64,000 nucleotides of DNA from Thamnaconus septentrionalis (Eukaryota; Chordata; Actinopteri; Tetraodontiformes; Monacanthidae). Positions 1-19,616 of the stretch are shown here, piece by piece. The notes under the pieces are model-generated. The model was given only the letters and a program-made list of their open reading frames with translations. It was not told the DNA's origin and searched no databases. The DNA lies in NCBI GenBank assembly GCA_009823395.1, contig CM020510.1, forward strand, positions 8,755,273 to 8,819,272, in the 5' to 3' direction. Positions within the stretch are counted from its first letter, which is position 1. Each line of letters starts with the position of its first letter. The translations under genes were made by a program, and so were the position numbers.

Positions 1-183
1 CCCTCTCTTACATCAGGTGTTTGTGTGTGTGTGTGTGTTCGTGTGCGCGCGTGCGTGTGTGGCATCACTACAGCGCTGGTCTTGACCTAATTGTGGAGCT
101 TCACTCATAAATCGGAGGCAGAGAGGAAAACAGACGCAAGGTTGAGCTCTCCCTGTCTGCAGTTTCCACGACAACCAGACACC

Positions 184-246
<63 letters not shown>

Positions 247-3200
247 GTGTGCATTTTGCCATAGAAAATAACAGCAGCATTAAATGAAGGGAATAAGGGG
301 TGGCTTTGAGGTGGGAAGAAGCTCCGGCACAGTTTGGAGAGGCGCAGCAGAGATCACAATCAGGGGAGAGAGAGATTAATTAAGATAAAAAGGCGTCGAG
401 CAAATGAACAAATTAGCGCAGATGGAGGGCGACCGCGGGGCTGCTGCTGCCGCAATTTTTCCGTCTGCTCCTTCCACAGCAACCAGGCGGGCAAAGTTTA
501 ATGGAGCCCGACGTGTTCGCGCGTGCGTTTTGGCCAGCGAATGCAACACGGTGCGGCCCGCCATTATCCCCCATTTGATGCTTTAAATGTCCCACATTGT
601 ACCAATTGACTGGACTGCTTCCTCACAATAATAGGATTTGTTTTTCTGTCACCAAACGCTCCATGAAACAGAAAAGTTCTTTCGTCCTTTACTTTTCTTT
701 GTCTTGATCCGCTTCTCACAATGTGTGTACCTGGACTGAGCTCTTTGTGACATCACAGAGGGCCCAGCTTGACAGAATCCCCTGTGTATCTGCCCAGAAC
801 ATGTAGAGGGTCCAGCAAAGCGTCAGTTATAACTTGAGCTGAGATTTTGAAATTTTCAGCACGCCGTAAACAGAGGGCCAATTCTGAATCGTGATTCAGA
901 AAAGTTTTTATTTTTTTTCAAGATATTGAGACAATTGTTGGCTGCTCAGCTTTAAGTTGAGCGTGACAATGATGCTCTGAAATCAGGTATAGCATCCACG
1001 AGGTCGGTGCCTCCACTTCCGTCAGCTGAAATGTGAGCGTCTCCTCTCTTGCATGTGGCTGAACTGCCTGCACAAAAAAACGGCCGCCGGGTCGGGCGTG
1101 CACGGCAGTGGCAGTGGGGTTCGTCTCGCTCGGTGCACACCGGGCTCAGATGACACATGCTGGACGCTGTCCCAACACGAACCATGTGCACATCTCTCAC
1201 TCCTTCCCACAATCGCCCCATTGAGCGAGGTGGCCTAGATTCGGCAACATAATACAGCCGGCGGGGGGGCCACCTGATCGCATCACACCCAATTAAACGG
1301 CACATATTGAATTCTGCCGGTGGGCAACCCGAGCAGGCCGCGCTAAACGATAGGCCTTTGACCCGGCGGGGGTGACTGATCGCTCCCTAATGTTGGCCCT
1401 GGCGTCGGAGTCGGACGCCGGCGGCTAATGGAGTGATTCGCCCGTATCTCTCTCTCTCTCACACACACACAGACACACACACACAGAGACACGCACACAG
1501 CGTAACCGGAAACGTCTGCCAGGCCTTGAAAGAGGAGCCAGGTAGCGACATTTAGAGGGTTCGTCTCTTTGCCTTGTTTTGAGATTCTCATTCGCAAGGT
1601 GGTGAGAGCCTAGGGGACGGGAGCTGTCCAGGTGCTGAACTTGGGGATTTAGGGTTGTGAAAGAGACAGAACAGCCGCTGCGTGCTTGGTTGTGTCGATG
1701 ACGTGGTCTGCAGACAATCAGCGTTGAAAGATCCTGTGCAAAAGAATTTAAGAAGTGTCTGAGATTCCACAATGCCATCAAGGTGTCATGCATTCGACTA
1801 TTTCCTGTCGTACCAGCTGGTAGAAAGAATGGAGCTGCATGACATGACGCGGCATGGCTTCACTCTGAGGCGCATGCGAGTGCGACACTTCATGCGCCGC
1901 TGCTACATGCGGAGTCTGCAGAGCGCGCTGCGGCGCCGAGCACCAGACCTCCTCTATATAAAAAGAAGGGTGGACCGTATTACGACTGCAAGCACTCTCC
2001 TGATGTGCATGGCGACAAGAATCTTGAACAATAATAGTGTTTTTTTTCAAACCAAATTGTCTTTGAAAGCTTTTTGCGCCAATGGTCAAAGCCAAAAACC
2101 CTCCTTTTTGTATCCGCATTATGTTTTTGACAATCAGGTACTGACTTGTGCATCACTTGCTCGGCGCTATGCTTTATGGACACTTAACCTGTTTGTCAGC
2201 TGTGCAGGTGTTATGAAATGCTCATTTAGGGTTGATTGCTGCCATTAGGGGCATGGGTCTGCATGACGACTGCATCTCTGGCCACAAAGACAGAATCAAA
2301 AATAAGGACGAGCTGAAGGTGCCCTAACAGGTAGCATAGCCTTTTCAAATGAATCTTATGCTTAGTTTGGTATCTTGTTTTTTTTACAAATTCACATTTT
2401 CTTGAATCAGCTGTGTGCTGGAGCGACCAGGCTTTGTTTGGGGTGTACCTGCTGATTCGCCTGCTACTATCTTCACGTGGGTCTCTCCCTCCTGACAGTG
2501 GCGGTCGATGGTTCGTTGCGCGTGGACTGGAGTGTGGCGAGCTCCCTGTCTGACCTCGCACTTTTGGGGAGCACGCGGACCAGCTTGGCACGCAGACTGA
2601 TTCTGACTGCACCTTTGGGCGCACTGGACTTCAGCGAGGTGCCCTTAACAGTATATATACAAACATATATACATATTTTTTTAAACATATCATCTTGATC
2701 AAACCTTTTTGATCCACTCATCCCCACTAACACATCATTGCTGTGCTTTAGGCCAATTTATTATTAAAATGAGGCTGGTTTATATTTCAAAGTGCCTTTT
2801 TTTTTTTTTTAGGTTTAATGATGCTTCTAAGTAAGCAAATGGTGCATTAAGCAAACTTCATTTATAAGCCATACTCCTCCAAAAAGGGGAAAATGGAGTT
2901 CCTAAATTGCCAGTTAAACATTTATGGGGCTGCATTACCCCCAAGAAGTTACATTTGCATTAAGTGAGCCACCAGTGGCCATTTCTTCACATGAAACGCT
3001 GCAAGCAGCCTGGTGTAATAGGCCCTCTAACCTGATCAGACGCCGACCAGAGACGCCTAATCAAAGATGACAGTCTCAGTAATTAACCACATGAAGCAGA
3101 AAATTATTTTCTCAACCCCCTTGGTTTAATGATTACATTTTAAATTGTGCCCTTCTCAAACCTTAATGTGTGAGTCATCCACAAGTTCCTCCTCCAGTTT

Positions 3201-6200
3201 TTTGTTTTCATCAGTTTCAACCAGACGAATCGGATCGTCTGCAAAGTTGCAAAGAGTCGGTTGCCAAACAGCTGGAGTCTGATTGTGCTGCTCAGCTGTT
3301 GCACGTGCGGTTGAATCCTGTGGTTTTGTGATTCTGAAAAAGCTCAAAAGCCACAAGAGGAAAAAACACTCTTGTCTTGACTGGATGCATTTCAGTCAGC
3401 GGCCGATAAATTGCAGGTTGGCTTTGACGGACAGGAACATTTTCTTCCTTTGTAGCGATGAATTAAATATCAGGCTGTAAAATCACTCTGCAGGGGGAAC
3501 TTTGGTCTCTCTGGCCTCTACATCCCGTACCTTCATCCGGAGCACTTCCTGTCAATATTTGGTCCTACGCTCGCTGTGATGCATTTGGCGATAATGAGCG
3601 CGATGATGATAACGGCAGCGGGGATGATGAATCCACCTTGGCTGTTTTATTCATCAGCGCGCCGCGCACCATCTGGGCGTGGATCCGACGTGTCGCAGCG
3701 AGGCAGCCGGCCGATGATTAGCAGCGCCAGAACGATGTTTCTGTTATAAGACACAGCCAGCCCAGTCTACGGGCTGTGAGGGACGCTGCAGATGTTTGTG
3801 TATTGTTTGTGTATCGTGGACACAGGAAGGCCTCAGTGGTTTTCGGTTGATATTAGCATTTTAAAGCAGGACTGTGTGGTTTTCTACCTTGAAATGATCA
3901 ATCATCAAAATCATTTTTATGATTCATTTCCTTTTAACAAAGAGAAAGTCCCGCCTGCAGCTGACACAGCGCCTCCAAGTGGCCTGGTGTAGGACTTCAT
4001 AGCTGAAGTTGCCTGCCCGGCACTCGAGAATTTGACCAGACAGTCTCTACCTCAGTTTACCTCTCTTCTCTTTTGCTGCTGTCTGTTTTAATCTTACACA
4101 CAGCCATTTGGAGGCGCTGTCACAATTACAGGGCTGCTTTTCTCTTTCAGAATCTAAGAGGACAACATATGGTGGAAAACATTATGAAACAACCATATAA
4201 GGTGGAAAAAAACCACACCGTACTGCTTTAAATACGGACAAATAATAGTCAAACACAACAATTTGAATATAACATTTTTAATCCTTATACCTCCTCATTT
4301 TTTATTTGTTATTATATATTATCTGTTATTAGACATTTTTTTTTTTCAAAGGTCCCCTCATCCTTTGGTGCCAGTGTAAACGGATGCTCTCTGGCACATG
4401 CACACTCACGTTGCCGGGACTCATTTATTCGTGCTACTGTAGCGGCCGAGCGTACATGTGGCATGTGTAGTGAATCACATGCGCGCTGGGAGGACGCGCT
4501 CCATGGTGACCGGTTGCCATAGAAATGTTCCCATTGTGGAAAAGTTGAGGGCTCAGGGAGAGGAAGGCGGCGGGAAAAAAAGAGATCGGTGAGCAACGTC
4601 AGGCTGGCAAGTCACAGGTGGAAATAGTGTTAATTATCATGGTTCATTATCATTATTATTATTTACAACTTTCATGTCAGTGAAAAAATTAAACACAAGA
4701 AAATCCAAAAAAATACATTGAAAGTTTAATGTAAGCTCACACACAATGAGACATACACACACACCTCCGCACTGGCATCTCGCTTTTTCTATGATTGAGT
4801 TTTTGAGCTGAATTTTTTGGCATGATAATATTTGTAACTGTGCAAATGTTGGCTGTTCTGCTCCAAACATGAAGCTGATAGTGTTTCACATCGTCTGAGT
4901 CTCCGCCCTGTGTGCCGGCGTGAGCGAGGAGGCGAAGACGAGGCGTGCAACCGGATTTCAAAGAGCAGGTGTTCCAGAATTTGCACTGTAATCCCAGTGT
5001 TGGATGTTCCGTTGGCGCCCAAACGTGACACACTTGCCTTTCGCCAAATTGTGTTTGTGTACCAAAAAAAAACCAAACAACCACAACATCCACGCCGCTG
5101 TGGGACGTGCCGCCGGGAACCAAAGCAACGCAATCAAATTTGGTGGCGGGATGAGAGCGAGAGAGTTTGTGAGACCCCCCGAAGGCCGTAAAATCCTCCC
5201 ACGCAGCGCCGAGATGATTTCTCGGGGCAACAATTTGCAGACAAACACAACGTATTCAGATGTGGCCCCCACCACTCCCCCACCTCCCCACCGACATCAG
5301 ATTTTTAATTTAAAGAGCGACCGCCGCAATATATCTTTCTAACCCTCCTTGAGGGTGTGTGTCACATTATCTCCAGATTATCCTCCCTCTGATCTGTGAG
5401 CTGCTCTGCGGCACAAGAGGATTATCACGCCTCGCGGCAGCGGCGGCTGATACCATCGCAGGCTGGTGCCCCCCCTCACCACCACCGCCCCGCCCCCTCC
5501 CACCCTCACGCCGCCGCCGCCATGCTGGGCCCTTCTCACACATGATTTAGCTGTTTGCTGAATTCTGTTGTCATTAAGTGGATTTAATTGGACGAGGCTT
5601 TTGGGAAGCTTGGCTGTGCCGTTCTGGGGGTTTCGTTCATTGATTTACAGAGAAACTCGCCGGTGCAGCTACACTGGATGAAGGAAGACCACACGCTGCA
5701 CCTGCAGCGAAGCATTTCCCCTTCCTTCAGGCCTGGTTTGGTCTGGATCTGGGAGAAGGAGGAGAGAATCAAATTCGTTTTTTTTTTTTTTTTCGTCAAT
5801 GTTGCCGAGTCGCAGGCAGAAACAATCAAGCGTGGCAGATCTTCTTTGTTCTGTTTGACAGAAAGAAAATTTGCTGCTCTGCTGTATGGCACTGGCACTG
5901 GCAACTTCTTCTCCTCCTTCTTTCTTTTGTTCTGCCATTTTTTTGAAGAGGGTAATTGCAAACGAATGGAAAAGACAGCAAAGTCGACAACTCATCACAC
6001 AAAAGCCCAGCCGGGTGGTAGAGGGCGCTAAATCTACGTTACAAGGTTATTAGGCAATTTCTGCAAACTTCTGTTGCAAACCTGAGGCCTCTGTCACCTG
6101 ATCAGGTGACTTTTCCACACTCCGAGATTGTTCAATCCGCTTTAATTAACACTATTGTGTGTTTAATGAAAGCTCTGCAGATTTCAACAGTCCGAGTACG

Positions 6201-6480
6201 AGCGAAAATCCCATCGTTCAGGTAAAAATAAGTCATTGTTCCAGCGAGCGTCGACTCACAAACTTGCACTCAGAGGCTTCAACTCAAAAAGGTGGAGTGA
6301 TCCGAGGAGTCGCCGTGTGTCTCTCGTAATTGTGGTTAAACAGCGGGTGAGACTCAGGGTCCCAGGGGAGCGATGACACCTGCCGAGATTCACAGACTCG
6401 GAACCCTAAAAAAAACAAGCAACAACCTCATTAAACCTCGCAGTCGTTGACCCGTGCCTCTGCGAAACAACCCGATAGCT
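1..6480. other. Intergenic DNA, no gene recognised
   Basis: I see no exon with family-recognisable protein similarity on either strand. The stretch holds (GT)n followed by (GA)n at about 187-240, a (TC)/(AC) tract at about 1446-1495, and a TATA-like sequence at about 1953-1963. A dispersed motif copy lies at about 863-881 (see the repeat entry). AT-rich and CpG-containing stretches alternate, but nothing marks a transcript clearly. Conserved non-coding enhancers could be present and cannot be seen without alignment. Confidence 0.5.
187..240. repeat. Microsatellite (GT)n-(GA)n
   Basis: A compound dinucleotide repeat: a GT run passes directly into a GA run. It has no coding context. Confidence 0.9.
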
Positions 6481-6527
6481 ACGGCAGAGAGCGGTGGCCT
6501 TTCCAGTCCACCGGCGGCCGTTTCTCC

Positions 6528-6548
6528 CACGTGAGGACGGGCTATAAA
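6528..6548 (+). promoter_or_regulatory. Possible fam131a core promoter: E-box CACGTG plus TATAAA
   Basis: A palindromic CACGTG lies at 6528-6533 and TATAAA at 6543-6548, inside a stretch rich in CpG (about 6480-6830). The first recognised fam131a exon is about 600 bp downstream. A promoter and an unidentified first exon here would fit, but no start-site evidence exists in the sequence. Confidence 0.25.
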
Positions 6549-7087
6549 CAGAGCGAGCGCACAAAAGAAGCTGTCAACACCCGATACCTCCCCGGCGGTT
6601 GGGCTTTACGCTGCAGACGGATTTGACAGAGGACTGAGGAGGGGGTTTGTCTGCTTCTGTTAACTCGCGGCGGGGGGGACGTGACCTATCCGGCTGTCTG
6701 AACACGGGGGGGGATTGACAGCGGGCCTCCCCTCACGATCCCCTCCTCGAAATGTTAACGTCACGGGACGGAGCCGAAACCTCGTGACGAGAACAATCCG
6801 AGACGGCGGCGCACGTTTCGTGCGCTCATCCTGGATTATTTAAAACGCAGACGGTGGCCTAATTTCTTTCTGAGCGTCCGCACTCGGCGTGAGGGAGTCG
6901 GCGTTCAAAATTCTTGCTGTGTAAAATAAAAGAAAGAAAGAAAGAAAGAAATCCCTTTGCCTTGCGAGGCCTTGAAGTTCAGTGAAGTGGCTGAAGGAGG
7001 AAAAAAAAAGGAGAAGACATTGACGGGTTTTCCTGTGAGTCATCGCAGGAGGAGGAGCTCAGCTGCTCGAGCAAACTCACAGTATTC

Positions 7088-7136
7088 CTCTCTCTCTCTC
7101 TCTCTCTCTCGCTCTCTCTCTCGCTCTCTCTCTCTC
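7088..7136 (+). repeat. (TC)n tract forming the acceptor polypyrimidine tract of fam131a exon 7147-7240
   Basis: A TC microsatellite with two CG interruptions ends about 10 bases before the AG at 7145-7146. It serves as the pyrimidine tract of this 3' splice site. Confidence 0.85.
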
Positions 7137-7146
7137 CTTCCTCCAG

Positions 7147-14625
<7,479 letters not shown>

Positions 14626-16265
14626 CTCTTCTCCTCTCGCTGACGACTTCCTCCTTCGCTCTGCGGCGCTCCAAAACCTTCCGCGCATGACGTTACGTTA
14701 CTTTTTTCCCTTTGACCGAAGCGTCCGTCTCTGCCTTACTGGTAGCATTTCACGGCCCCGCCCACTCTCCCCTGCCCCCTCCCTCTACAGCCCCCATCTG
14801 GTTTCCTCTGAAGGCGTCCAAGCAATCTTTCTTTTATTTTTTAAACCCGCGAAAACCCGACATGGTGACGCTTGGTGACCATTTTTGTTTTTTGCCGCCA
14901 CTTATTTTTTTTCTCTCGAGGCGACGCCGCGGCCACAACCCACAGACAGGAAGTCCCTCCCCCGCCACCTGCCCCCGCCCCCGCCCCCGCCCCCTGCCCG
15001 ATAACTCTGACTTATCTTTGCATGTGTTTTTTGCAAGTGCTGAAATCAATGGGCTGAAACGGTCTTGAGCACGGTTTGTAATCTCAGCTGTTCTGTATAA
15101 CCCCGCCCCCTGACCCTCCCTCCTCAAGCTCCTCCCCTTCCTCCTCCTTTGCAAGAGACAACTTAGCATCCTTTTTGGGCATGGCTTGCTGGGTATGCCA
15201 AACTATTTAAAGCCTGTCACCACCAATTATGAGCAAATGCTGGAATGTCTTGACGGTGACAGGCCATAGTATGTATTTTAAACGTAAGAAAGAAAAAGAA
15301 GAAGACGAAGAAGAAGAAACAAAGATTTGTCTCAGATTATATAACAGAAATGATATGCTTTTATCGTACTAGTTTTCTATCACTCAGACACGGTGGTCGT
15401 CCAGGCTGGATGGACTTTTTTGCGGGGAGAAACGGAACTTTGCTCGTCTTATTATTTAAAGAAAAACAGAAATGGAAAAAAAAAAAAGTTACACGACGAC
15501 CACAATGACAGAATGTTCCTGAGGTGACCCTTTTTTCCGTGGCGGTAGTTTAGCGGCAGGTGGCGCTATGGACGATGGACGAGCTGCTTCTGTGAAAAGA
15601 TGGGAGATTTTTCTATATTTTTGTATGCGTTGTCTTGCTTTGATCTCTTTGCCTAATGCGGCGTGCCCAGTGTATGTGGTTTTTCTGCACGAAGCTAACG
15701 TGGCTGTAGATTTTCTCTCCTTTTTCTTCGTTATCACTGTGTGATATAGTTCAATGGGAAAAAAAACAAACAAAAAAAACCCTAATGATACAATGTGAAC
15801 AAAATGATTTTTTATTTATTTTTCCTTTCGAAAAGAGGATACTGTGATACGGTTTGTTATGGCCATAAGTCATGATCCTCATGAAGAGCTCTCTTTCGTC
15901 TGTTTCTTCTACTTTCTTTCTTTCCTTCCTTCGCTCTCTCATTTCTCCTGAGCAGCTTTCGCCTCTTACTCCAAACCTCCGCTTCTTTTTCTATGACATT
16001 TTCCAAACTGGCATGTTTGTGTGACTCATGCAGAAACTCGGCGTCGGCGTGAGAGGAGCCCTGCTGAGCTTCTCCCAGAGGGACTGTCATTCATACAACT
16101 CAGGAAATCCCATTGGACCAGAGCATGAATGCATCCCGCCTGCGCACATACCACCATTCATTCCTCATTCTGCGTGACAGTGTGTCTGTGTGAGTGTGTG
16201 TGTGTGTGTTTGGGCAAAGGCCGAGGGTGCGTCTTCGTTGTCGTCGTTTTCTACGAATAATTAAA
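14626..16265 (+). other. Probable fam131a 3' UTR and downstream flank
   Basis: The sequence after the stop is pyrimidine-rich, with no competing coding exon. It includes a C-rich (CCCCCG)n tract at about 14970-15000 and AT-rich stretches with ATTTA-like motifs near 15810. An ATTAAA at 16260-16265 is a weak candidate poly(A) signal. The true end is not fixed by the sequence. Confidence 0.35.
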
Positions 16266-16804
16266 GCACAGATTCCGAACCCACGCCCTTCTTCAGTGTC
16301 TGACTCAATCGATAAGCCTCAACGTGCGAGCCTGTGTGTACTCTTTTCGTTTTTTTCCCATGCAAACGTACGTGTGCGTGCATGTATTGTAAGATGTCAG
16401 CGAGCTCCTCGCCACATAGAAAAAAAAAAAAACCAACCCAAACCCCAAAAAAAAACCAACGCAGCAATTCCCTTTAAAGCAGCGTCCGGTGTCACTGAGC
16501 TGGACTTCTAACCGGAGCTGCGGGTCAAGAGTCGAGAACTGGAAACATTTTAAAGATGCCATTTTTTAGAGCACGCAGGTCAAAGCAAGGTGTGACTTTT
16601 GCATTTAAAAAATACTCTACGTTAAACGGAGGAGTCCCGGTCAGGAGAGTTGGACAAGACAGCGACAACTCAGGGGGAACCATCGAAGCTGTGCCTTTCA
16701 TCCATCATCTCCGACCTCCTCTGGGTCCACATCCAGCCCTCCTCTCTGCCTCCCAAATCATCAGCGCACGTCACCAGAATCACTTGACTGGCCGTGTGAT
16801 CCTG

Positions 16805-16835
<31 letters not shown>

Positions 16836-18321
16836 TGTCCTGTTGCAGCTGCAGAGGTTGCAGCCAGCGATTGTCCTTCTGCTCGACATTAAAAGCCGGG
16901 CGACGCTGGCGAGGCGAGGTCGTGGTGATGACAAAACACCTTCAAACATTTTATCACTCTTTCCACCACAGTGCATCAGCTCCGTCTGTCTGAGTGTCCT
17001 CCTCCCCCGAGGCTGCGTGTGTGTGTGTGTGGAGAGTGAGAGAGGAGACGGGCACCTCAGTGTGTGAGTTGGATTTCTGATAGCGATGTGTGCAAAACTG
17101 AAGTGATTATTTTTTTATTAAACACAATTGTGAAAAAATACTGGCATTTCCAGTGAGGGAGGTCATGTGACCCCTTGCACTCGCTGTCACTGCACAAGAT
17201 TTTTTTTTCTCTTATTCTCATTCTCACTTGTCATCGTCTGTCTGAGAGTCAAATCTCTTGGAAGCCCTGACGTCTCGATACACAGCTGCATTCCTCCACT
17301 TTCCAATTTCATCTTTCAGTTTCGATTTGGTTCTCTGTACATCACCTGTAAATTTGGAGGGGAAAAAAAGTTTTTCAATTGTAGTTTTGAATGAACTGGA
17401 TCACCGCCAGTAGAAAACTGCTCTCTGTGATGTATTGGAGTTTTTTCAAAAGCAAAAAAAAAAGTACACAAATTATCAAGATGAGTCGTAATACATGTAG
17501 TGTGGCAGGTTGAGATGTTGTCCATCTCTCACTTTTACACACACACACACACACACACTCACCTGCTACTCCTTTAGGCCTGATCTGTGTGAAAGCCGCG
17601 TCCTGCCACGTCTCCCCTGCTGCTGATCTGATCCTGCGAGAACGTTTTGAGAGCAGAAACCAGAAAATTCCTGCTGACACCGAGACAGCCTGACGAATGT
17701 CGCCCCGCTCCATCCCTCCGTCGTCTCTCCTCATCGCCCCCCCAGCCCCCCCACCCCCCCGTCCTTCCAGCTTTGTCTCCTGGTCTTTTCCCTCCCCTCA
17801 ACCGCCTCCATCCATCCCCATGAGGGGGTGAGGTAGGGGTAAGGGGGGGGGGTGGCCGTTACATAACCGAGTGGACGTCTGAGTGCTGCTACCTTTGCCG
17901 ACAGGCAATTAGCCGACGATTATGAAACAGGCTGACGAACAGGAGATGTGTATCTCTCTCCTGTCTGTCTTTTTCTTTTCTTTGCCCTTCATCTCCTCCT
18001 CCTCCTCCCCCCCTCACCTCTACGTCACCACAAGCTTCTCTGAGTGAAGCTTTTTTTTGAGGGCAGCCCGTCCCAGAAAACTCCAGTGGAAACCAACCGA
18101 TGATGAAAGGAAGCGTTTCTCGCTCGACTTCTCCCTTCGCCAGTCATTTGTGCGTCTCGTGGCCTCATAACGGCAGAGCAGCGACGCGGCGTCCTTGAGT
18201 TCAGACGACGGGCGTCTCGGGAGAGTCGAGTCTGTTCTTGGTGTCTCCGGGTCGAGTCGGGGTTTTTTCTGCGGTACTGAGACGGGATGACAAGAAAGGA
18301 ATTCCACATTCTCTCTCAGTT

Positions 18322-18363
<42 letters not shown>

Positions 18364-18914
18364 GTGATGCAGAGGGAGAACCCAGCGCTATAAAAAGACA
18401 TCAAAACCTCTGTCGGACACAGATACGGCAAGAGGAACCATGAATATTCAGTCTGGTGCTGGTGCCCCTGTCACCCTATAGCCTACTTTCCATTTTAGAA
18501 CAAAGCTGAAGGGAGTTAGGAGCGGGTGCGGGACGGGGTCGAGAGGTGACAGGGGGGCAGGGAGTTGCTCCATCAAGCACAGAAACACTCGAACCAAGCT
18601 GTGAAAACTGCTGCCGCCTGGAAGTGAATGAGCGTGATGATCTCCACACCGGGACACGGCGCTGTGGTTAACCCACATTAGCCCTGCCCCTTCTCTGTTA
18701 AGACATCCCATAATTCCTTGGGGTAGGGTAGGGGGAGTGGGAGTGGGGAAAGACAGGGGGTACAGCTACAACTGAGCAGAGGCTCATGGGAGTTCAAAGC
18801 CATACAAGTCGCCCAGCGGGGACCCAGACACGTGGTGAACAGGGTACGAGGAGACGACACGAGTCAATATGAATGTACCGTCCTGAGTGGGTTCCATGTC
18901 ACCATCATCAGCCG

Positions 18915-18967
<53 letters not shown>

Positions 18968-19616
18968 CTCCTTCCCAATACTCTTTTTCTTCACTCTTGC
19001 ATTGGTTCTTTTTTTCCTGTTTCTCCTCTTTTGGCTGAATGTAATTATTTGATTATTGCCACCTTGGATTTGAAAAATGAATCTTGGTTTGCTGCATCTT
19101 GTCTGATTTACAGTTAATAAAAATACAGTTCTTTGCAAAAAAAAATTCTGCTCTGAGTGGTTGGTTTTTGACAACTTCGTATGCAAGACTCACGACTCTA
19201 GGGTTTTTTTTTTTACAAACTTTTCCACGCCATGGCCCCCCAAACAGCATAACAGCAAAATGAAGCATTAAGTTTTAGAATATTTTTCTTACTTTTGTTT
19301 GTTGTTCAAAAATTATGGCATTTGTTAAAATAACAAAATAAATAATAAAAATAATAAATAATAAATAAAAGCAATATCAACTAATATGTTGACAGTCATT
19401 GCCATTTTTCTCGATGGCTGTAAATCAATACTTAATGCATGCTGCCTCATATTTTCTTACTTTAGTTGGCCAGTTGTAAGTTTGTTTGTTTGTTTTTTTT
19501 TTTTTTGCATCAGCAGTCTCTTTCACAGCTGTCTGTTCCTTTGGTCTCTTTACGGATAGGCAACTTCCTCGAGCCCAGAAAAAAATCAAGTTATGTAACC
19601 CCTTCAATGAACATAG
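16266..19616. other. Intergenic DNA with microsatellites
   Basis: No gene is recognised. The stretch includes GT runs at about 16806-16834, 17018-17031 and 18325-18365, and CA runs at about 17536-17559 and 18919-18963. Homopolymeric C tracts lie at about 17737-17761 and a G tract near 17842-17851. AT-rich DNA (about 19310-19380) precedes the satellite array. Confidence 0.6.
18919..18963. repeat. (CA)n microsatellite
   Basis: A perfect CA run of about 45 bp in intergenic DNA. Confidence 0.95.

Noticed and set aside
1772..2248. 158-residue + strand open frame
   Set aside because: Composition is unusual (Arg/Met-rich), no family is recognised, and the frame passes through a TATA-like AT stretch. 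It is probably chance.
5588..6031. 147-residue + strand open frame
   Set aside because: It crosses poly(T) tracts and shows no family resemblance; no supporting splice or start context.
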